From contig NZ_CP147518.1 of the NCBI RefSeq assembly GCF_037201965.1, positions 7,061,001-7,125,000 of the forward strand: 64,000 bases of DNA, read 5' to 3'. This stretch comes from Spirosoma sp. SC4-14 (GTDB lineage Bacteria > Bacteroidota > Bacteroidia > Cytophagales > Spirosomataceae). How positions within the stretch are numbered: the stretch's first letter is position 1; each line of letters begins with the position of its first letter. The notes under the pieces are model-generated. The model worked only from the letters and a program-made list of their open reading frames with translations, made no database searches and was not told the DNA's origin. The translations under genes and the position numbers were made by a program. Of this stretch, positions 60,907 to 64,000 are shown piece after piece.

Positions 60907-61383
60907 TTACTGCGCCGAATTCTTGTCTTTGCCTTCGTATCCTATATGGTGCGGATCATACCCCTCATTTGGGTTATCGCCCTCTTCAAGGTAGGTTGCA
61001 TCGGCCCGGTGAAATAGCGCATCGTCAGATGGGTTTTCGGCCACCTCACTCAGCTTACCAGCGGCCTCATCGCTCATCATTTTTCCTTTAGGCTGATTAT
61101 AGTCGGTAAACGATTCAGGTTCTACATCCCACTCTTCGTCTGTACCCAAGTGCTCGCCTTTCGGTTCGCCCGTACGCCCAACGCCCAGGTTGGCCTCACG
61201 CGTATCGTGTGTCATCTGCATGTTTTCGGTGTCCATGTCCATACCCGATGTTGCATTATCGTATGAATTCGTTCCGACACCTTCCGACTCACGGCCAAAA
61301 TCAGAGTCGCCGTGTTGGTTAGGGTCTTTCGAATAAAACTCAGCATCAACTTTATCTGGATCGAATGGTGATGTCGTAGCCAT
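60907..61383 (-). CDS. Acidic, probably disordered protein of unknown function
   Basis: A 158-residue soluble protein, rich in Asp, Glu, Gly and Asn with almost no hydrophobic core (FGRESEGVGTNSYDNATSG, TDEEWDVEPESFTDYN). No signal peptide, no recognised family. It resembles the hydrophilic, stress-linked disordered proteins found in desiccation-tolerant bacteria in composition only. It has its own terminator and stands alone between glucuronokinase and an XRE-type gene. Confidence 0.55.
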   Translation of the reverse strand: MATTSPFDPDKVDAEFYSKDPNQHGDSDFGRESEGVGTNSYDNATSGMDMDTENMQMTHDTREANLGVGRTGEPKGEHLGTDEEWDVEPESFTDYNQPKGKMMSDEAAGKLSEVAENPSDDALFHRADATYLEEGDNPNEGYDPHHIGYEGKDKNSAQ

Positions 61384-61448
61384 AACGTTAAGTGTTGTTT
61401 CCGATATAACCCAAAAATAGAGCGAGTTGTTTAGGGCGGGGGCTTCGC

Positions 61449-61529
61449 GCGGGGGTTGCGGGGGATGGCGGGGAGAGCAGGGCTAGAAAACGCTACCAGG
61501 CAATCCCTGCTCCCCCCGCTATCCCCTGC
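61449..61529. repeat. G-rich inverted repeat with 9-nt periodicity ending in a stop codon
   Basis: Arms 61458-61482 and 61505-61529 match at 22 of 25 positions with two G-U wobbles, around a 22-nt loop. The left side repeats at 9 nt (GCGGGGGTT, GCGGGGGAT). The right arm contains the stop codon and last codons of the XRE-type gene. It is the G-rich, 9-mer relative of the heptamer hairpins. Confidence 0.6.
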
Positions 61530-61878
61530 TTTTTACCAGTTCCGCCACCAGTTGATCGTTTGTTTGCTGCAAGAGGGCCATACGTTCGTTTAGCTGAAAC
61601 AGCAAAAACTCCACGTTCCGCAAACGCTCTTCTGTGGTGATAGCGGCCGACGGCGAATTAAGGGTTTTAAACATCATACCTTCTCCCCGCAACAACCAAT
61701 CGCCATTGACCTGCGGATAAGCCAGCAAGATTTTTTCCAGCGTATCGTAGCGGGGCTTCAGCCGTCCGTGCAAAATATGATACACTTTTTCGCCACGACG
61801 TTCACCCAATTGACGGGCAAACTCCAGCACGCTAACATTGAGCGAATCAATTAATTGCTGCAAACGAATATGGATCAT
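61519..61878 (-). CDS. XRE-type helix-turn-helix regulator (phage repressor-like)
   Basis: The start is the ATG at 61878 (MIHIRLQQLIDSLN); the TTG two codons earlier is less likely. The first 65 residues form an XRE helix-turn-helix (LNVSVLEFARQLGERR, YDTLEKILLAYPQV) followed by NGDWLLRGEGMMF, a phrase typical of Bacteroidota phage/CI-like and mobile-element repressors. The rest is a coiled coil for dimerisation (LRNVEFLLFQLNERMALLQQ). It is divergent from the 219-residue/nuclease genes across a palindromic operator, so it probably represses them. Confidence 0.72.
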   Translation of the reverse strand: MIHIRLQQLIDSLNVSVLEFARQLGERRGEKVYHILHGRLKPRYDTLEKILLAYPQVNGDWLLRGEGMMFKTLNSPSAAITTEERLRNVEFLLFQLNERMALLQQTNDQLVAELVKSRG

Positions 61879-61997
61879 GGGCAAAGAAAGAAAAAAGAAA
61901 AAGAGACTAAGCCGCGAAAAGAAAGTCGGAAAATAACCAGCAGGTCAGGAATCTATTCACCAGGCGCTTATTGCCTTCTCAAATCGCTTAACGTCCC

Positions 61998-62025
61998 CAA
62001 TTTTACAGTATAATGTGTAAAATTG
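61998..62025. promoter_or_regulatory. Palindromic operator between the repressor and nuclease module
   Basis: CAATTTTACA (61998-62007) and TGTAAAATTG (62016-62025) are exact inverted copies separated by 8 nt. A third, partial AATTTTA half-site lies in the -7 box at 62072-62079. The placement between a repressor and its divergent genes is that of a phage-type operator. Confidence 0.65.
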
Positions 62026-62048
62026 ACACCCAATATTGACGAAACGGG

Positions 62049-62079
62049 TTTGCTTTTTACGCAAAACTGTGTAATTTTA
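62049..62079 (+). promoter_or_regulatory. Candidate promoter for the nuclease module
   Basis: TTTG (62049-62052), 19 nt, then TAATTTTA (62072-62079), differing from TAnnTTTG at one base. It lies 81 nt upstream of the ATG at 62160 and just beyond the operator. Confidence 0.55.
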
Positions 62080-62159
62080 AGTCAGTAAACACCCCCTGAG
62101 AAAAGGCAAAAGGGACCGCAATATGGGCCCCCTGCTTGAACAGTAAACAACAAATACTA

Positions 62160-62819
62160 ATGAACACACAAAACAAAAACCAAATCGAGACAATTCAAAG
62201 CGGTACCCCCCCTAAACCGTATGAAAAGATTCACGAACTTACTGGAGAAGTCGTCAGTAGCGGGGCCGCCCGGCGGTACAAATATCTGGAAGGTCACCCT
62301 CGTCAGTATCGCTTTGATGCCAAAGAAGGTGTGTTCAATATCAACGGTACCGAGAAGTTAGGACGGACGCTTACCTTCCAACCCATTGCCTGGCGCATAT
62401 TCACCGACAACATCCTGAATATGGGTACTAAAAACTGGGCGGAAATTTTCTTTATCGACGATAAAAACTGCGTGTCGGCGGTGCTTTTCCACGGCTATTC
62501 AGTCGATAATATTTTCCGGCTGATCGAACCTCTGTATTACGACGATCTGACGCTGGCCGACGTGGTGATTACGGCTGTTGCGGAGAAAAAGGAAAACGCC
62601 AAAATCCAGCCTAAAGGGGTGTATTACATCGCTACATTCTCCTATAAAATGGGCGACGTTGAGCAGACCAACGAACTGAAGCAGTTTGCGCACGAGGTAA
62701 AAATATTTCGGCAGGAAACGCTCACCGACATTGCTAACATCAAAACGGCAATGAACTACTACAATCCGTTCGCTAATCTTGCCGATGAACCCGAATTGCT
62801 GTCGGCAGGCCAGTTGTAG
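62160..62819 (+). CDS. Unrecognised protein in the nuclease module
   Basis: The ATG at 62160 (MNTQNKNQIETIQ) is preferred over a TTG at 62136. The 219-residue soluble protein has a mixed alpha/beta content (AWRIFTDNILNMGTKNWAEIFFID, LTLADVVITAVAEKKENAKI, GVYYIATFSYKMGDVEQTNEL). No domain recognised. It directly precedes the RecE-like nuclease and follows the operator, so it is an early gene of that module. An accessory recombination role is only positional inference. Confidence 0.6.
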   Translation: MNTQNKNQIETIQSGTPPKPYEKIHELTGEVVSSGAARRYKYLEGHPRQYRFDAKEGVFNINGTEKLGRTLTFQPIAWRIFTDNILNMGTKNWAEIFFIDDKNCVSAVLFHGYSVDNIFRLIEPLYYDDLTLADVVITAVAEKKENAKIQPKGVYYIATFSYKMGDVEQTNELKQFAHEVKIFRQETLTDIANIKTAMNYYNPFANLADEPELLSAGQL

Positions 62820-62903
62820 TCAGTCAATACACACCAGTAAGCTGAACAGGCGATCGAAAAACATTCGGCCCGCCTGTTCAGCTTATGCAATCTATTCTGT
62901 TGA

Positions 62904-63713
62904 ATGCTCTCACAACCAATTATAACCACACGCCAGCCACTGCTGACCTCTGGCGACGATTATCGGATGCTTCCCCGCGTATCAAATTCAGATCTGACTC
63001 GCCTGAAAGAAGAGCATCTGGGCTATTGGTCGGTGCCATCGGCTCGGTTTATTTCCGAAAAAACCAAAGTATTTGGCCGGGCTTTTCATCAGCATTTACT
63101 CGAACCGGAGTCGGTAGGAACGGTGCTGGAGCAATTACTTCCCGATCTGACACCCGGCCTGACCAATGCAACAACCGACGAACTGGCTCCTGCTCAGGCC
63201 GAACAACTTCATACGCTTATGCGTACGATTCGGCAGGACGCTTTTTGCCGTCGGTATCTGCGGATGTCCGAACGGGAGCGGGTAGTTTTGTTTACAGAAC
63301 CCAATACGGGAGTAGCCTGTAAGGCCCGGCTCGATATGGTCTATACTAGTCCTAAACGCCGAAATGCGCTGATTATCGACATTAAAACCACGTCGGCGCG
63401 TACGCAGTCGCAGTTTCTGGAATCGTGCTACACCTACGATTACGATCGGCAGGCCGCTTTTTATCTCGATAGTCTACGGTATGCCGACACGCGCCATGGC
63501 GAGCCAGCCGAATGGGGCACTACCCAACACTTTCGGTTTGTTTTTATCGGCATCATGAAACAACGTCCACACCGACTTTTTGCGGTAGATGCTACGTCGA
63601 TTCCCGGATTTGTTGACTACGGCCGGAAAAAATACCGCTTCTGGCTCCGCAAATGGCGTGAAGAACACGAAATGCCAGCTAAACCTATGGCTGGCTGGAG
63701 CCTGAGTGCCTGA
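62904..63713 (+). CDS. PD-(D/E)XK nuclease, RecE/exonuclease VIII-like
   Basis: A 269-residue nuclease with the PDDEXK core: Asp144 (KARLDMVYTS), then Asp159-Ile-Lys161 (LIIDIKTTSA). An N-terminal helical segment (SNSDLTRLKEEHLGYW, FGRAFHQHLLEPE) matches the RecE exonuclease C-terminal domain family found in phage and ICE recombination modules. It would chew 5' ends of double-stranded DNA for annealing. Co-oriented with the preceding unknown gene and the next partial gene. An ATG at 62967 is an alternative start. Confidence 0.8.
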   Translation: MLSQPIITTRQPLLTSGDDYRMLPRVSNSDLTRLKEEHLGYWSVPSARFISEKTKVFGRAFHQHLLEPESVGTVLEQLLPDLTPGLTNATTDELAPAQAEQLHTLMRTIRQDAFCRRYLRMSERERVVLFTEPNTGVACKARLDMVYTSPKRRNALIIDIKTTSARTQSQFLESCYTYDYDRQAAFYLDSLRYADTRHGEPAEWGTTQHFRFVFIGIMKQRPHRLFAVDATSIPGFVDYGRKKYRFWLRKWREEHEMPAKPMAGWSLSA

Positions 63714-63738
63714 AACACCCGATAAACCAACAGCCGCT

Positions 63739-64000
63739 ATGAACGCGTCAATAATAAACCTAAGTCCTACACCGCTCCGCTTCGACTGGGGTACCGATGG
63801 ACTTGTGCTGTGGATTGAAGAACTCGACAGTACCGACAGCCTGTCGGGGCAGATGGATGAAGTTATGGACCGAATTGCATTTGCCATCGAACTGCAAACC
63901 GGCTGGGACCACCGAACCGATAGCGATACATTGCATCCACTCTATGGCTACCGGCTCCTGCTGCGCGATGCATCGGGCCGCTGGAATGCCGTCAGAACCG
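63739..64000 (+). CDS. Unrecognised protein, cut by the window end
   Basis: The frame opens at the ATG at 63739 (MNASIINLSPTPLRFDWG) and is open to the right edge (87 codons). The visible part is hydrophilic with a WGTDGLVLWIEELDS segment. It lies 25 nt after the nuclease and so is the third gene of the module. No family recognised. Confidence 0.5.
   Translation, partial: MNASIINLSPTPLRFDWGTDGLVLWIEELDSTDSLSGQMDEVMDRIAFAIELQTGWDHRTDSDTLHPLYGYRLLLRDASGRWNAVRT

Noticed and set aside
62885..63322. A 145-codon frame overlapping the RecE-like gene
   Set aside because: It is in another frame of a gene with a clear PDDEXK core and shows no motif of its own.

Overview
The window looks like chromosome of a Cytophagales bacterium (Bacteroidota), probably close to Spirosoma. 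The evidence is a GldG gliding protein, a TonB receptor with a carboxypeptidase-regulatory-like plug extension, DUF4834 and DUF2480 proteins (families I associate with Bacteroidota), a LysR/DsrE/c-cytochrome set, few Shine-Dalgarno sequences, several TTG starts, and promoters of the TTG-N19-TAnnTTTG type. The genus is inference. I found no rRNA, tRNA, CRISPR array or insertion sequence.

Layout. 1-6.2 kb: an FAD/Fe-S oxidase cut by the window edge, a secreted M43-like metalloprotease and an amino-acid permease. 6.5-12 kb: a TonB receptor, a Tat-exported Gfo/Idh oxidoreductase and a beta-barrel protein. 12-18 kb: one minus-strand signalling operon (FHA-trypsin protease, Ser/Thr kinase, PP2C phosphatase, second kinase). 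18-22.2 kb: a TPR histidine kinase, then a histidine kinase whose N-terminus matches the plant ethylene receptor sensor, overlapped by a CheY-like regulator. 22.2-29 kb: housekeeping and cell-envelope genes (DUF167, tautomerase, RmlD-like, cyclophilin, LolD-like ATPase, PurN, a Rieske lipoprotein, DUF4834, an M28 peptidase). 29-36.3 kb: LysR, DsrE and a TsdA-like dihaem cytochrome, directly behind an ABC permease fused to an M1 peptidase and its ATPase. 36.3-41.6 kb: a CapD/PglF-type epimerase, DUF2480 divergent from dnaN, and a Tet-type MFS pump. 41.6-46 kb: a three-gene cluster of unknown membrane proteins, another MFS gene, a serine hydrolase and YceI. 46-50.5 kb: a membrane protein, a second Rieske lipoprotein, an ECF sigma factor with a membrane partner, and a COG4315 lipoprotein. 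50.7-56.8 kb: a small coiled-coil protein, GldG and nuoKLM. 56.9-61.4 kb: a TIM-barrel isomerase, DUF1080, GalU, a plant-type glucuronokinase and an acidic disordered protein. 61.5-64 kb: an XRE-type repressor facing a RecE-like nuclease module across a palindromic operator, possibly the edge of a prophage or other mobile element.

The most striking features are: (1) the ethylene-receptor-like kinase, with all four metal/ethylene-site residues in register with ETR1; (2) a family of intergenic hairpins, mostly between co-oriented genes, whose arms are built from degenerate tandem heptamers and several of which run into a stop codon; (3) a glucuronokinase/GalU pair that could make UDP-glucuronate by salvage; (4) a paired AAACCTATATTT motif at two promoters; and (5) the repressor/operator/nuclease switch at the right end.
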